Origin: Polyodon spathula
Lineage: Eukaryota > Chordata > Actinopteri > Acipenseriformes > Polyodontidae
DNA length: 64,000 nt
Direction of reading: 5' to 3'
Assembly (NCBI RefSeq): GCF_017654505.1
Contig: NC_054547.1
Span: 20,701,975 to 20,765,974, forward strand
Below the pieces are notes generated by a model, which saw only the letters and a program-made list of their open reading frames with translations, was not told the origin of the DNA and made no database searches. A program made the translations under genes and the position numbers. This document shows, piece by piece, positions 1 to 9,860 of the stretch (positions within the stretch are counted from its first letter, which is position 1; each line of letters opens with the position of its first letter).

Positions 1-2929
1 GTATTTTTGTTGATAATCTTAAATAATGTTATTAACTATGCCTGTTACAAAAATGTAATTATTCAATAGATTAACCAGTATTTATATCGATGTATATAAT
101 GAGAAATGGAATCGATCAAAAAATCGATTTTCGATTTAATCATAGCGGCTCTAGTACACAAAAATGAATTTAAATTATAGTCCCATAAATAAAGCATCAG
201 AATATCGTTATAAAACGATAAAGAATATTTTAAAACACTATCATATTGTGCATATTTTATATTAAACAATATATTCTTAAAGACTAGAACATATTCAGTA
301 GTAGTCTGAAGTGGCAAACACAGTCACACCTCACACTACCCGTCGAATTGAGCTTGTGTGATTTTTTTTTTCCTCAGGCACTCGTATGGCGCCTTTCAAA
401 TGAAGCTGGATCGGGGCCTAATTCTTAAGATACAAACAGGGCTGTGATTTCTTCAGTTTTTTTTTCAAGCCGCGGTCACGTCTAATTAAAAAATGAGGCC
501 CTCTGTCACAAGCAACAGCTCCCAAAAGCTAAGCACACACCCCAAGCTGACACTTAGCGGACATCTGTGAGTATAAATATTTGTCACATCAAAATGTATG
601 TAAATTATAAACTAAAACATTGGCGTAGCATGGTGCACGTTCCTGAATATTGGTGCAGCACGGGCACATTTAACTCGCAGCCTTGCAGAATTCAACATTT
701 CGTTTACATCATATCCAGTCTCACAGTAAGATGTCCCGATCGACACCCAGATACGCGATAAGATTTTTGATTTGGGATCCGATGTGTTCAGGTCAAAAAT
801 GCCATTCACAATTTTTCCACTGGTATCACTCAGCAAGACTGGTGCTGACTTGGGAGAGGCTCTGGGAAGGAATGTTATTATTTTGTATTGTGAACATTGT
901 TTTAATAGTGTTTATTATTAGGATTAGGAATGGATATTTCAAATAGTTTCCTATTTGAATACACAGGGTGCAACATTTTGGGGTATTCGATTACCCGAAC
1001 TCTGGTCCTTTACACCCCCAAGAGTAAAAGGCATATGCGCGTGTACAAGCAGACAGCATAACAGTGTAAGCCGGTAAAGTTTAGCCAAGTTCACAAAGTG
1101 TACAAACTATGTCCAAGATGAGATGTGTTCGTTCAATACCCTATTTCTTTAGGCACAAGTTTTTGTTTTTTTTTGTTTACTTAATTAAAATACAGAATTC
1201 AATGAGCAGCAACGTAACATCGGGTAACTCTTCCAGTTAAAGCAACAGCAGCATAATATTGCTCAAACCAACAAATAATATTTTTTTGCTGTAGTGTATT
1301 CAGAATAAAATAACACATATCATATAGCAACAAAATATTATAAATCTGTTTAATTCTATCAAATAATATTTATAAAATAATCTTAATAGTGTAACATGGC
1401 CAAAACAATGGAAAATACATTCCAACGTTACAATAGTTTAACATTACTAATTACAACTAGCCATCAAGTACTGACATCTGATGAATCTAATCAAGTTACT
1501 TTGTGTATTCAATAACCTGTAAATAATTCAAAACAAGGATACCAGGCTGTACTTTTAATGGTCAGTGCAAATGTTGGCATTACCCCATCCATTCACAGAA
1601 AGTCAGCAGCAGGTGTTTACATTTAACTGCAGTCCAGAGTTGCGTGAGGCTTTTTTTGTGTACTCGAATATGTAATATGCTATTCGAATATTTTATTTTT
1701 TATTTTCATGTAATCGTGTATTCGACTAAACTGACTCATCCCTACTTAGGATTATTAGAATGCAGTTTTAGCGTTGCTGTGACCAAATGGTAAAAGGGGT
1801 TTGCGGGTTTGCTTGTGAAAAAAAGAATATAATTTGTACACATACATTTTGAAATCTTAATAGTATTTTCATTTTCTGACAAGCACACAAATGTGCGCAT
1901 GTTAAAATGGCTGAAGTAACGTGTATTGAAAGGCTTCGTTTAGCCACTTTCTTTTGAGACGTGGGCTCTCTTTGTTTACCATACACAGTTAGAAACATAC
2001 TGAAAATAAAAACCACCATAAAAAAAATATTGGGCCAGATAAAATTGCATCCGGGCCAGTAAAAACAGTAGCTCAGTAGCCCAAGGGGCCAGTAGTTAAA
2101 AATCTAAAAGTATAGATCTGCAGGGTATTGTATGAAGTGTGATTAAGGAGGGTATTGTATGAAGTGTAATGCAGGATATTGTATGAAGTGTAATGCAGGG
2201 TATCGTATGAACTGTAATCCAGGATATTGTATGAAGTGTAATGCAGGGTATTGTATGAAGTGTAATGCAGGGTATTGTATTAAGTGTAATGCAGGAAGGT
2301 ATTGTATGAAGTGTAATACAGAGTATTGTATGAAATGTAAGGCATGGACATTTAATAAATAAAGACTTAAATGGAAAAGTTGCACTTGATTAGCAGATTC
2401 TCTGATGCTGGATACACTTGTTTTTGTGTTGTTTACATGGTGAGAGGCAAACACAAACACAGCAATGAAGATGAAATGGTGCAGCTGCATTCTGGTTTGA
2501 ATCAGTTCTGCTGTTGCTGTTGGCATAGTAGAGGTTTTACAGTTCTAGGTGGAGCTTCCTATACTATTTGAACGGTCTGCACAGAGGTCTGCAGTCTTGA
2601 CAGAGTTAAATCAACAGGTAGCATTTCTTTAATCGCAAATGTGTGTGCTACGCCTGGCAGGTGTTTCCAATTTGTCGCCCAACCAACAGACTTGCTACGG
2701 GGGCCCAAATCAGAGAAACAGTCCTGGACTGACATTCTTGTTGCCAATCTCTCCCATTGCATCTGCACTAAGTGACCTCTGCTGGATTTAAAAGGAATTA
2801 CATGCTTGTGCAACAGATTAACCCCTGGGCACTATTCACAAAGCTTTAATTGTGTGTTTGTTTGATGAGATGAGAACACAGTGCTTAGTGGACAATAGTA
2901 ACTCACATTCTTCTCATGTTTGCTTTCAG
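1..2929. other. Intronic or flanking AT-rich sequence without recognisable genes
   Basis: No exon with coherent splice sites, RNA gene or recognisable transposon protein was found here. Because a QSOX exon follows at 2930 and begins with a split codon, this stretch is inferred to be the preceding intron. No CxxC-encoding thioredoxin exon (tryptophan-cysteine-glycine-histidine-cysteine type) was seen, so that exon is probably left of the window. The only ordered structure is the 24-bp minisatellite near 2120-2345. Around 1660-1745 there are short TATTCGAATA-like palindromic words of the kind found near some DNA-transposon ends, too weak to call. Confidence 0.6.
2120..2345. repeat. 24-bp minisatellite, about nine copies
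   Basis: A unit close to GGGTATTGTATGAAGTGTAATGCA repeats in tandem about nine times with point changes and a few indels. Because 24 is a multiple of three, one plus frame reads as a repeated octapeptide (MKCNAGYC-like) and one minus frame as another (LHFIQYPA-like). There is no start context, splice signal or homology suggesting a protein, so I treat it as a simple tandem repeat in an intron. Confidence 0.9.
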
Positions 2930-3030
2930 AATGGAAGCCAGCCATCAGTCTAGCAGCCATTGACTGCGCAGACAGCAAGAACCGGATATCCTGCACCCAC
3001 TTTGAAGTCAACAGATATCCCACTTTGAAG
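2930..3030 (+). CDS. qsox1: QSOX1-like exon: thioredoxin domain, part A (partial gene)
   Basis: A 101-nt exon. It follows a pyrimidine-rich acceptor (TTGCTTTCAG ending at 2929) and precedes donor GTACAG at 3031. It starts with the last two bases of a split codon and ends in phase 0. It encodes WKPAISLAAIDCADSKN, then a segment ending in RYPTLK. The pattern of tryptophan, PAI, LAA-[IL]-DCA and a [FY]-PT containing the cis-proline is that of quiescin sulfhydryl oxidases. These are secretory-pathway flavoenzymes that make disulfides in client proteins and reduce oxygen to peroxide. The redox CxxC lies upstream of this segment in the family and is not in the window. QSOX2 is the alternative; the third exon's WPPACPPLEP favours QSOX1. 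The next exon is 16.4 kb away, beyond two DIRS elements. Confidence 0.82.
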
Positions 3031-3229
3031 GTACAGTTTTGGCAACTCTGTCAATCTGGGTTTTAATGCTGTTAACTACTGTTAAACAGACCTGTGGAAA
3101 GGCAAACGTCATGGTCTATACTCCCCTTAACGTGTAATTATAGAGACAACTGGTTCCTAAAATGATTGTAGCCAACAAACTAGTACATTCCCTATATAGG
3201 TCTCCAATGTGGAATTTTCAAAGAAAAGA

Positions 3230-3445
3230 AATGTTAGGTTATTACCATAACCCTGGTTCCCTGAAAGAGAATGACAACCATTACTGAATGGAAAGAGCCT
3301 CTCTGACTGTCAATCACTGAGGATATATAAAAAAATCTGCCTTATTAGGGCCTTGCTCTGAGGGGGAAGTCCCTCCCACCTCCTGTTGAAGAGGGACGTG
3401 CTCACAGTAGCACATCGCCATTTTCTTTCGAAAACAGGGTTCAGC
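3230..3445. repeat. DIRS-1 left inverted terminal repeat
   Basis: The segment is the approximate reverse complement of 8185-8393. Shared landmarks, given here on the plus strand, are GACAACCATTAC near the tip, a short ATATATAAA stretch, a block rich in AAGTCCCTCCCACCTCCTG, and GCCATTTTCT toward the inside. It also matches an orphan end at 21095-21362 in inverse orientation. The outer limit near 3230 is fixed by where the complement in the ICR stops. Confidence 0.8.
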
Positions 3446-3466
3446 TGGGGACACGACCTCGAAGGG

Positions 3467-3556
3467 TAATGGTTGTCATTCTCTTTCAGGGCACCAGGGT
3501 TATGGTAATAACCTAACATTCCCTTTCAATTCGAATGACAACCATTACCGATGGGA
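3467..3556. repeat. DIRS-1 internal complementary region
   Basis: 3467-3520 is the near-perfect reverse complement of 3230-3283, the tip of the left ITR. It is followed at once by 3513-3556, the reverse complement of 8352-8393, the tip of the right ITR. The ICR therefore carries the joined copy of both element ends, as the DIRS replication model predicts for the circle junction. It also makes a large hairpin with the left ITR. Confidence 0.85.
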
Positions 3557-3634
3557 AAGCTGTACCAAAGCTGTCGTGGCTCCAGATTATGACAGTACGT
3601 CCCTGCGGCGATAGCAACAGAGCCCACATGACGC

Positions 3635-4468
3635 CTAAGGGCATGCCGCCTGCAAAACTCTAGAGCCCAGAGAGGGTCTCGTTCGGTTTGTCACATCAAG
3701 GCGGTAAAAACACACAAATGTCTGACTACCTGTCCATGTACCAGCATTGCATAACTCATCTAAGGAGGCGCCATGAAGGAAAGCCCACAAAGTTGCCTGG
3801 CCCCTGGTAGAATGGGCCGTAATGTCCCTCGGTAACGGCGAGTCTGTCTGTTCATATGCCAAGCGTATCGCATCTGTCACCCAGTGCGCTAGATATTGCT
3901 TCGATAGGGCCTGACCTCTAGAGCGGGACTCATAGCAGACAAACAGCTGGTTGGACTGTCTACAGGACGCAGGTCTATCTAAATAACACCTCAGAGCCTG
4001 AACTGGGCATAGCGTGTGTTGTTTACGGTCCTCCTCTGACTCGTGTGGGGGAGTTCTGAAAGTTTCCAAAACCACTGATTGGTTAATATGGAATGAAGAT
4101 ACCACCTTTGGCAAAAAGGATGGATTTGTTTTTAATGTTACCTGCGAGTCACTTCCAGTGAAAGCCATACATATGTTATCGATGGACAGCACATGAAGCT
4201 CACTTACTTGTCTGGCAGATGTAATGGCTATTAAAAATGTCACTTTTAATGAAACAGAGCGCAGTTCTGCTGACGCCATGGGCTCGAATGGGGGACCCAT
4301 AAGGGCCTGCAGTACCAGTTCTAGATCCCACTTGGGGACCATACTTTTCATGGGAGGACAAAGCCTCCGAGCCCCTTTAAGAAATTGCACTGCCAGGAAA
4401 TGTGCCCCAGGGGACACCGAGTCAATTTTGTCATGGCACACTGATATTGCTGCCAGGTATATCTTCAA
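3635..4468 (-). CDS. DIRS-1 tyrosine recombinase
   Basis: An open frame of 277 codons, taken from the first methionine; the true N-terminus is probably further upstream because an N-terminal helical segment is expected. It has the catalytic signature of tyrosine recombinases: Arg86 in SARQVSEL, His219-x-x-Arg222 in AHSTRG, and Tyr255 in a FYRLDV context. The enzyme would join circular DIRS cDNA to the genome by strand exchange and a phosphotyrosine intermediate, in place of a DDE integrase. All catalytic residues I can identify are kept, although the RT of the same copy is damaged. DIRS-2 and DIRS-3 carry related but broken recombinase genes. Confidence 0.88.
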   Translation of the reverse strand: MKIYLAAISVCHDKIDSVSPGAHFLAVQFLKGARRLCPPMKSMVPKWDLELVLQALMGPPFEPMASAELRSVSLKVTFLIAITSARQVSELHVLSIDNICMAFTGSDSQVTLKTNPSFLPKVVSSFHINQSVVLETFRTPPHESEEDRKQHTLCPVQALRCYLDRPASCRQSNQLFVCYESRSRGQALSKQYLAHWVTDAIRLAYEQTDSPLPRDITAHSTRGQATLWAFLHGASLDELCNAGTWTGSQTFVCFYRLDVTNRTRPSLGSRVLQAACP

Positions 4469-4512
4469 AGTAGATGCTAATTTTCCTGTGTCAAACAGGT
4501 GTTGTAAGAAGG

Positions 4513-5045
4513 TTAATATCGTCTCAATTGGGCATTTATATGAGTACTGGGCTCCGAGCTGTCTGCAGCTCCTCTGGACAGGAGGTCTGCTGCCTTGTTG
4601 TCCACACCGGGGAGGTGAACTGCTTGATGGAATGCAAGTTTCTGTGCACTGCGTGGTGAAGGCCCAGTGAGCGCAGGCCGCCTTGGTGATTTATGTAGGC
4701 TACCACAATGGTGTTGTCCGTCTGGACCAGCACATGTTTGTGCGCTAATTGCTGGCGAAAATGTAATAACACCAGGCTCACTGCTTGCAGCTCTTGCGCA
4801 TTTATGTGTGCTTGTTGCCAATGTCCCTTCCACGGACCTCTTATTCCTCTACCATTCCAGACCACTCCCCAGCCCAGACTAGAGGTGTCTGTAGTGATCA
4901 CTTCCCTTCTGTGAGGGGATCCGAGGGGAGATCCGAGGCACAGATTCCTGGGACGGAGCCACCACTCCAGTGTCTTCCGGCATTCTCTGGACACTCGCAC
5001 CAGCTGGTACTGCTCTCGGACCGGGTGCACCTTGAGCGTATTCAC
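4513..5045 (-). pseudogene. DIRS-1 RNase H domain, frameshifted
   Basis: The frame starting at 5045 encodes an RNase H fold: Asp53 in VITTDTS, Glu85 in NAQELQAV, and Asp110 in VQTDNTIVVAYINHQGG. After about codon 125 the family pattern passes into the overlapping frame 4833-4513, where AIHLPGVDNKAADLLSR continues the domain. A frameshift near 4660-4690 therefore breaks the gene. RNase H removes the RNA strand during cDNA synthesis and in DIRS elements follows the RT in the same polyprotein. Confidence 0.8.
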
Positions 5046-5309
5046 CTAGGCTTGAAGCGGGCGCATTCTCAGCAGCCCTAGTGGAAGGATTCTTGAGGCG
5101 GCTGCCATCAGCCCCAACAACCTTTGATATACTTTGACCTGTAGAAGAGCGTCCTCTCCAAATAGTGAGAGTGTGGTCTCCAATGACCGAATCCTGTCTT
5201 CCGAAAGTGAGGCAAGCATGCTCACATAGTTCAGTTTGATCCCCACGAGCACTGCGGACTGAGACGGTACGAAGTTCCTCTTCTATTGATGTATGGAGAG
5301 CCACATCAT

Positions 5310-5906
5310 CTATGACCTGTTTTGTGTGTGCCTCTGCGTGTCCTTTTGACAAATCAACCAAACGTCCATATAGTTTAGGATCCGAATACCCCGCAGCCCG
5401 AGTGGAGCCAGTACTTCATCCATGCACTTTGAAAATGTGCGGGGCGCCAGCGAGAGGCCAAATGACAGCACGCAGAATTCGTATGTGTTGCCTTGAAAGG
5501 CGAAGCGCAGATATTTTTTGTGCGCGGGATGGATTGGGATGTGAAAGTAGGCGTCTTCCAGGTCAATCAGTGTGAACCAGTCGCCCAGTTGGACGGACTG
5601 GAGTATACGCTGTGCTGTCAACATGTTGAACTTCCTCTGTTTGAGGAACAAGTTGAGGACCATGAGGTCCATAATTGGCCTGAAACCACCGTCCCTTTTG
5701 GGCACCAGGAAGTACCTGGAGTAAAAGCCGCTAAGAACAGCGCTTGGACTTACCAAACGTACAGCGTTCTTCCTTCGAAAATTGGCGATCTCCTGTTGAA
5801 GGAGTATCACCCTCGCTGGTTCGACGGTGGTGAGGAGCACACCCTTGAAGGGTGGCGGACCTATGCGGAATTGTAAAGTGTATCCGTGTCTCATTGTCGA
5901 TAGCAC
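5310..5906 (-). pseudogene. DIRS-1 reverse transcriptase with altered YxDD motif
   Basis: A 198-codon open frame with DIRS-type RT motifs: FYSRYFLVPKRDGGFRPIMD near residues 61-80, the first catalytic aspartate Asp115 in LIDLEDAYFHIP, and FGLSLAPRTFSKCM near 149-162. The palm motif reads YMDV at residues 179-182 where the sister copy DIRS-2 has YLDD. One of the two metal-binding aspartates is thus replaced by valine, which would abolish polymerase activity. Homology to the region before RNase H continues in other frames across 5046-5309, so the frame is also broken downstream. Codons from the first methionine are counted; the polyprotein start is upstream in gag. Confidence 0.85.
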
Positions 5907-6128
5907 CCAGGAGTCCTGGGTGCAGCCTTGCCATGGTTCATTGCCTTTGGTCAGTCTGGTTGTGAGGGGGGTTTGGTGGCAGCCGGAGCCCCTCTGGGGC
6001 GGTCTCCCTTGGGCTTGGGAGGGGGTGGATCTTTCTTAGGCCCTGGCCAGCTGGAGAACCGGTTACTCCTGGCCTGCGGTGGTCCCCTGCCTCTGCCTGC
6101 TTGTCTATTCTGGGGTGGAGGGCGACGT

Positions 6129-7640
6129 TCAGACCCTTTCACCCCGGCAGGCTGCCCATGCCACCTTGGGCGCTAAGTAAGCTGGAAGGCGCGAAAACTT
6201 GGAGGCGACCTCCTTGGCCATGTGGGACCTCTCAAGGCTTACGTTAAAGGTCGCCCCAAAAGTCTGCCTCAGTGTAATGGGGGCATCCAGTACCGCCACC
6301 TTCTTGGTCTCCAAGCGCCCCTGATGCCTGACCTAACTCCTCTATTAGGTCGGTCATCGCCTTAGCCACCGCCTGGAGCTCCCACATGTCTGCCTGTTTA
6401 GCCCTCACCTGCAGCCTCTCTGCCAACTGATTCTGGTAGAGCACCAGTATGGCCATGGCATTTGCTGCTCGGGCCGACAGCGGTGCTGATGTGTAATCTT
6501 TTTTGAGTATCGCATCTGTCATTCTGCAAGGCTTGGACGGACAGGTTGGGTCTTTATCCCCTTTGGTGAAGGTGGAACCTTGCACCAAAACCGTGATCGT
6601 GTCCCCAATAGTGGGAAATATGCCTAGGCCCGCTTCTTGGGCTCCTGCAGTAAGAAACAGAGACTCTGCTGTTCTGGAGGCTGAGGGTGCAGACGCTGGG
6701 TTGCTCCAGGAGGAGCACACCAGTTCCAGGAAGTCCTGGCATAGGGGGAGGCCGTGCTGTGGGTGCCCTTTATGCTGGCGGAAGTGGTTCCCCTTTCCTT
6801 CTTGTTCTGCCGGCCAGGGGAACGTCTGTGGCTGCAGCTGCATGCTGCATTAGGGCCCGGAACTCTTCCCTCTGCAACACGTGTGGCAAGGGCGTTACAG
6901 AGCCTCCCATCGTGGCTTGCCCGATGGAGGTGGCTGGGTCCGAGATGTCCGATCTGGACGCGGACAAAGATAGCTCGCCTGGGCTAGGGGGTCTAGGCGG
7001 AGGGGATGGGGAACGAGACTGTGGGGGCTGGAGCGGCCCGGTGGTAGGGGGCAGCCTGCCCTGAGATTTCAATAGGGTCTCCAGCATGGTCTGCTGAGCC
7101 CTTACAGTCTCTGCCAGTTCCACGAAGCGCCACTCGGCCGAGCTTGGGCGCCTTTGAGGCGACGGTGACGGTGCACGTCAGCGCCTGCGTGGAGAAGGGG
7201 AGCGGTGTCTGCGCCGCGACCATTTGTCCCTTGGGGAAGGGGAGTGATGCCTGCACGGCGACCGCCTGTCCCCTGGTGAGCGTCCCCTCGAGTGGTACCG
7301 CCTCGACTGTGACCATCTCGCCTCCCTTGAGAGTTGTCTGCACCTCTGTATCGGTGGTGTGGTAGGGGAGGGTGACCCAGATGAGTGTGAGAGCTCCCTG
7401 GTCACTGTAGCAGGGGGTGTCCTGGATGACCTCTGCGGAGGCTCTTGGACCATTGATCTCATTCTCCCCTGGTTCGAGGAGAGAGACTCTGCTGGGGAAA
7501 GGGCTTAGTTGTCCTCGTGAACTTCTGACATGGAGAGCAGTCCAGCTCACCTGCCAGTGTCTTGGCCGCGTGTTGTGGTCCTAGGCACTTGGCGCAGGAT
7601 CAATTCGTTGTGCCTGGGCAGCTTAGCTGAGCGCCGGTCA
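6129..7640 (-). pseudogene. DIRS-1 gag-like region, several frameshifts
   Basis: Three open stretches in different frames (7550-6993, 7462-7178, 6843-6244) form a relic of the first DIRS ORF. Near 7575 the frame reads CAKCLGPQHA, a CxxCLGxxHA motif shared with the gag N-termini of DIRS-2 and DIRS-3. Next comes an arginine/serine-rich low-complexity stretch (7462-7178), then a globular part with GDTITVLVQGSTF and CPSKPCRMTDAILKK that parallels VAASIASLVQGTHL and CSNKQCKVTETMLKK in DIRS-2. The protein presumably packages element RNA. No single frame spans it. Confidence 0.7.
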
Positions 7641-7721
7641 CACTCACCCAGTCGACTGCACTGACATGTTTGCAGTTTTTTTTTGTTTGTTTTTTCAAAA
7701 CTGCTGTGCAGCCTGCAGATG

Positions 7722-7722
<1 letters not shown>

Positions 7723-7754
<32 letters not shown>
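7723..7754. repeat. Poly(T) tract
   Basis: About 32 consecutive T just upstream of the DIRS-1 gag region on the plus strand. It is a simple homopolymer, probably expanded after insertion. It creates phenylalanine-rich shadow frames that are not genes. Confidence 0.9.
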
Positions 7755-7757
<3 letters not shown>

Positions 7758-8184
7758 ACGATCAGTCGATGCCGAGATTGGTGTCGAGGTGCGCGCTGTC
7801 GACATCGAGATGCGTGCGGTCGATAGCGAGTGGGTGGAGCCGAGTCCGAGTTCGATGCCGACGTGTACCGCGGTCGGAGCCGGGCTGTAGACGGCCTTGA
7901 AGCTATTCCCAGGTGCCGAATTAATCGGAGCTGGAAACGGCGTCAAGAAAAGTGCTGTCGATGCCAAGACAGTCGGCGCCAAGTGGACCTGTTCCAAGGT
8001 TGGTGCCGATGGTAGGCATGGTCGGGGCCGAGCTGTAGGTGGCGCCAAAGATGTTTACACCGATGCCGAGTCAATCAGGACCGTGTAGGCGCTGTTTTCT
8101 CAACCTCGCAATTGGCGGGAAAAACCGCAGTCAATGCCGGGGTATGCAGGTATTCATCTTTAATTTGCGGATAAATCCAACAAA

Positions 8185-8393
8185 TTAGCCAAATTCGGTA
8201 CGTAAAAGCAAAAGCAATGTACGACCTCTCTCAGAGAGAAAATGACAATGTGCTACTGTGAGGACATCCCTCTTCAGCAGGAGGTGGGTGGGACTTCCCC
8301 CTCACAGCAGTGCCCTCTAGGGTAGCTTTTGTATATTTGCCGGTCAGAGAGGCTTTCCCATTCGGTAATGGTTGGCATTCGAATTGAAAGGGA
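8185..8393. repeat. DIRS-1 right inverted terminal repeat
   Basis: Inverse copy of 3230-3445, with GAGAAAATG, CTCTTCAGCAGGAGGTGGG, the short TATATTTG stretch, GGTAATGGTTGGCATTCG and the tip GAATTGAAAGGGAAT. The outer limit is where homology to the ICR (3513-3556) ends. The next base starts sequence shared with 55880-55960, a different repeat. Confidence 0.82.
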
Positions 8394-8582
8394 ATTACAG
8401 TTAACAGAACTGTTTGTCCCGCCTCAGCTAACTTATGATTGGACAGCTGCAGAGAAAACTATTGTACGTTTGTGCTATTGTAACCAACTCCAGAGTGGAC
8501 TGTTACTCTGACACTATTTGAGCCAGCGGTGCGCAGTTATTGGAACTAGCGCATGGTATATTCAGACGAATTAGGGCTAATT

Positions 8583-9249
8583 AGGGAAACAAAAAAAGAG
8601 GCTTGTTGCTTGTATCTTTTTGCCGCAAATTGACAATGGTGATGCAGTATATAGGTTTGCATCACCATCAACTTTAGGTAAACTGGACTCGCTATATCAT
8701 GCAGCACTGAGGTAAAATACAAATACAAGATTTAATACTCATCATTGTGTATTATACGATTTGGTAGGCTGGACTTCTTTGGCTTTACGCAGGTTGACAC
8801 ACTGGTATATTCTGGTATATAAGGCTATTCAATGTAAATGATATAAATATACTTAATTAAACGAATACCTTATAGCTTCCCATAGTAACCATAGCCTCAG
8901 ATCTCATTCTTTTTTGCATTTTAAAATCCCAAATGTGCGTACTGAGGCTGGTAAAGGATCCTTTGCTTATTATGCCCCATGGTCCTGGAATGAGTTCCAG
9001 TCCAAACTAAAGCTGCAGACCCAGATACCCAGAGTAAACTGCATGATTTCGTGACTGAGAGTTGTAATTGTTTTAAATAGTTGACTACTTGTGTGTATTT
9101 TGATTATTGTTTTAAATGTGATTTGCCTGTGTCTTAATTGTATTTTTATTGTGTATTGTTCTTGTTGTCCAATCGACTTGCTGCTACCTGCTTGGCTAGG
9201 TCTCACTCGTAAAAGAGGTTTTAATCTCAATGTGACTACAAGGATAATA

Positions 9250-9255
<6 letters not shown>
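8583..9255 (+). pseudogene. L2-like LINE 3' fragment (RT C-terminus)
   Basis: The plus strand reads, with frameshifts and stops, KRLVACIFLPQIDNGD, then LDSLYHAALR, then YDLVGWTSLALRRLTHWYI, then HSFLHFKIPNVRTEAGKG, and ends soon after YYAPWSWNEFQSKL. This is the C-terminal connector region typical of L2/CR1-group LINE polymerases, downstream of the catalytic palm. The 3' end is an AATAAATAAA-like tail that merges into the (TA)n tract. It is 5'-truncated and inactive. The assignment to L2 rather than another CR1-group clade is by general resemblance. Confidence 0.6.

Positions 9256-9321
<66 letters not shown>
9256..9321. repeat. (TA)n microsatellite
   Basis: About 33 TA dinucleotides directly at the 3' end of the L2-like fragment. 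The equivalent tract in block B (54393-54472) is at the same junction, so the microsatellite probably grew from the LINE tail. Confidence 0.95.
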
Positions 9322-9324
<3 letters not shown>

Positions 9325-9689
9325 CTGGTATTGACTGTTGATCTACTAAAAAACTTTAAAAAAAAAAAACAGGAAGATACTGCATAATCGGCAACCAGTT
9401 TGGGGTCATACAAGTACTAATATATTTGTGCACAGTTTTTGCTAAGGCTTTGTTGGGCACACAAGCCATCATCTTATATATTATAGATTATAAAACGACG
9501 ACTCGTGTGTTTAGAAAAAAAAAAAAACTGTTTTTTTTAATAAGGTGTCTAGAAAGGCTAGTATTCTAATACTAAGTGGGTATTCGGTATCAAGTTTTCG
9601 GAATACTGGTATCCAGAATACGGACGGTTTCATTCGGAATACCCTGTTTACATGGCACGGAATAGCTGTTCAAATTTCCCACTATTCCG

Positions 9690-9860
9690 AATACAGCTGG
9701 AATCCTGATAGAACAGGACAATCCCAGACAGCAATATGGGTGCAGTCAATTGCACCTACCACGCGCTGCAAGTGCGCGACCTCATAAAAACCCTGCATTA
9801 TCTCCTCATTGTTTGCTCTGGTACTGGGGAATTTAATATGTTCCTCAGCGAGTCGCAGCA
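9690..9860 (-). pseudogene. PIF/Harbinger transposase fragment
   Basis: On the minus strand around 9730-9775 one frame reads VVGAIDCTHIAVW, the conserved motif around the first catalytic aspartate of HARBI1/PIF transposases. Upstream sequence matches the block B segment encoding HIKFPSTRAN and IMQVFFEVAHLSG. The reading frame is not continuous and the remaining D and E of the DDE triad are not visible. It is a relic of a cut-and-paste DNA transposon. Confidence 0.7.

Larger units (their letters stand above)
3230..8393 (-). mobile_element. DIRS-1: DIRS-type tyrosine recombinase retrotransposon, all ends present
   Basis: A minus-strand element of about 5.2 kb in the QSOX intron. In coding order it has a gag-like region (7640-6129), reverse transcriptase (5906-5310), RNase H (5045-4513) and a tyrosine recombinase (4468-3635). 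Its ends are inverted repeats at 3230-3445 and about 8185-8393. An ICR at 3467-3556 is complementary to the outer tips of both. This ITR plus ICR arrangement, with recombinase instead of integrase, defines the DIRS order; integration goes through a circular DNA without target-site duplication. Frameshifts in gag and RNase H and a changed RT catalytic motif show that the copy is dead. Known DIRS elements often carry a methyltransferase domain, which I did not see. Confidence 0.9.

Noticed and set aside
612..946. Overlapping short open frames on both strands upstream of the first exon
   Set aside because: No domain, no codon pattern, and frames open on both strands; likely chance in intron DNA.
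1660..1747. Possible hAT-type end (GTAGGGATGAG on minus)
   Set aside because: No matching second terminal repeat or 8-bp duplication could be found.
2159..2362. Cysteine-rich repeated peptide frame (MKCNAGYC units)
   Set aside because: Fully explained by the 24-bp minisatellite; no start context, splice signal or conservation evidence.
7666..7900. Frames with poly-phenylalanine
   Set aside because: Produced by the poly(T) tract in DIRS-1.
9091..9413. Repeated isoleucine-tyrosine frames
   Set aside because: Translation of the (TA)n microsatellite; the same holds at 26132-26433, 54378-54581 and 56224-56469.
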